Assembly: GCA_022013205.1 (NCBI GenBank)
Contig: JAKLQT010000285.1
Location: forward strand, 1 to 5,251
Source of the DNA: Candidatus Omnitrophota bacterium
GTDB lineage: Bacteria; Omnitrophota; Gorgyraeia; B26-G9
Direction: 5' to 3'
Length of the DNA: 5,251 nucleotides
A model generated the notes under the pieces. The model made no database searches. It was not told the DNA's origin and worked only from the letters and a program-made list of their open reading frames with translations. The position numbers and the translations under genes are program-made. Every line of letters begins with the position of its first letter. The first letter of the stretch is position 1. Positions 5,137-5,251 of the stretch are shown piece by piece.

Positions 5137-5251
5137 CCTTTTATCGATAAAGGCAAACCCGTTGAAAAGCGGGGGCTCCCGCCTATGGCGGGATCCGGCG
5201 AAATTAAGAAAGACGCTGCCGGAGCAAAGCCACGGGTCTAAAGGAATTCCT
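5137..5251 (+). promoter_or_regulatory. Second cyclic di-GMP-I riboswitch, cut by window end
   Basis: The left strand of P1 (5137-5146), GGCAAACC (5152-5159), the GAAA-capped P2 (5158-5173), the 47-nt insertion (5177-5223), GCAAAGCC (5224-5231) and the left half of P3 are visible and nearly identical to copy 1. The G20 and A47 equivalents are G5152 and A5226. The base aligned with C92 lies beyond the window. One difference sits in the P3 tip, which here reads AGGAATTCCT instead of AGGGATTCCT and keeps its three pairs. Confidence 0.88.

Larger units (their letters stand above)
4948..5251 (+). repeat. Direct repeat copy 2: second promoter-riboswitch cassette
   Basis: This copy matches 1-290 in the same orientation with one 14-bp length difference. 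AATATTCTATTTCC at 5034-5047 is followed by a second partial copy at 5048-5059, whereas copy 1 has the unit once. The inverted repeat (5006-5022), promoter, leader hairpin (5114-5132), aptamer and 47-nt insertion are all kept. The window ends inside it, so its terminator and downstream gene are not visible. Confidence 0.95.

Overview
The window looks like a chromosomal piece of an uncultured, diderm-type bacterium of moderate to low GC. It carries one compact, plus-strand operon of four genes for minor type IV pilins and an unknown small membrane protein. Flanking it are two copies of the same promoter plus cyclic di-GMP riboswitch cassette. No ribosomal or household marker gene is present, so the host cannot be named. 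The family mix (very large PilX-like proteins, EF-hand-like loops in pilins, GC-rich palindromes of the CCCGCC-TAT-GGCGGG kind) reminds me of Omnitrophota or similar environmental phyla, but that is a weak inference.

Region 1-397 is regulatory. It holds a consensus sigma70 promoter (TTGACA, 17 nt, TATACT at 108-136), a short leader hairpin, a GEMM-I (cyclic di-GMP-I) aptamer at 176-320 and an intrinsic terminator at 336-370. The aptamer has a 47-nt two-hairpin insertion in its conserved core. The left arm of the terminator is a near copy of the aptamer's own 3' strand.

Region 398-4866 is the operon. It encodes a PilV-like prepilin (398-913), a PilW/GspJ-like prepilin (939-1580), a 922-residue PilX/GspK-like minor pilin lacking Glu5 (1616-4384), and a 153-residue, strongly basic, single-pass membrane protein (4405-4866). 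The spacings are 25, 35 and 20 nt, each with a recognisable ribosome binding site. The order V-W-X matches the minor pilin clusters that prime type IV pili and form the pilus tip. The very large third protein probably supplies the exposed part of that tip.

Region 4867-5251 starts with an 81-nt spacer without an obvious terminator. The first 290 bases of the window then recur at 4948-5251, including promoter and riboswitch, and are cut off by the window end inside aptamer helix P3. A second riboswitch-controlled transcription unit therefore most likely starts immediately downstream, so the locus may be a tandem series of units all read out by cyclic di-GMP. The joint logic would be that cyclic di-GMP, the usual signal for surface attachment, sets how much pilus-tip complex is made. 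The direction of the switch (on or off) cannot be fixed from sequence alone.
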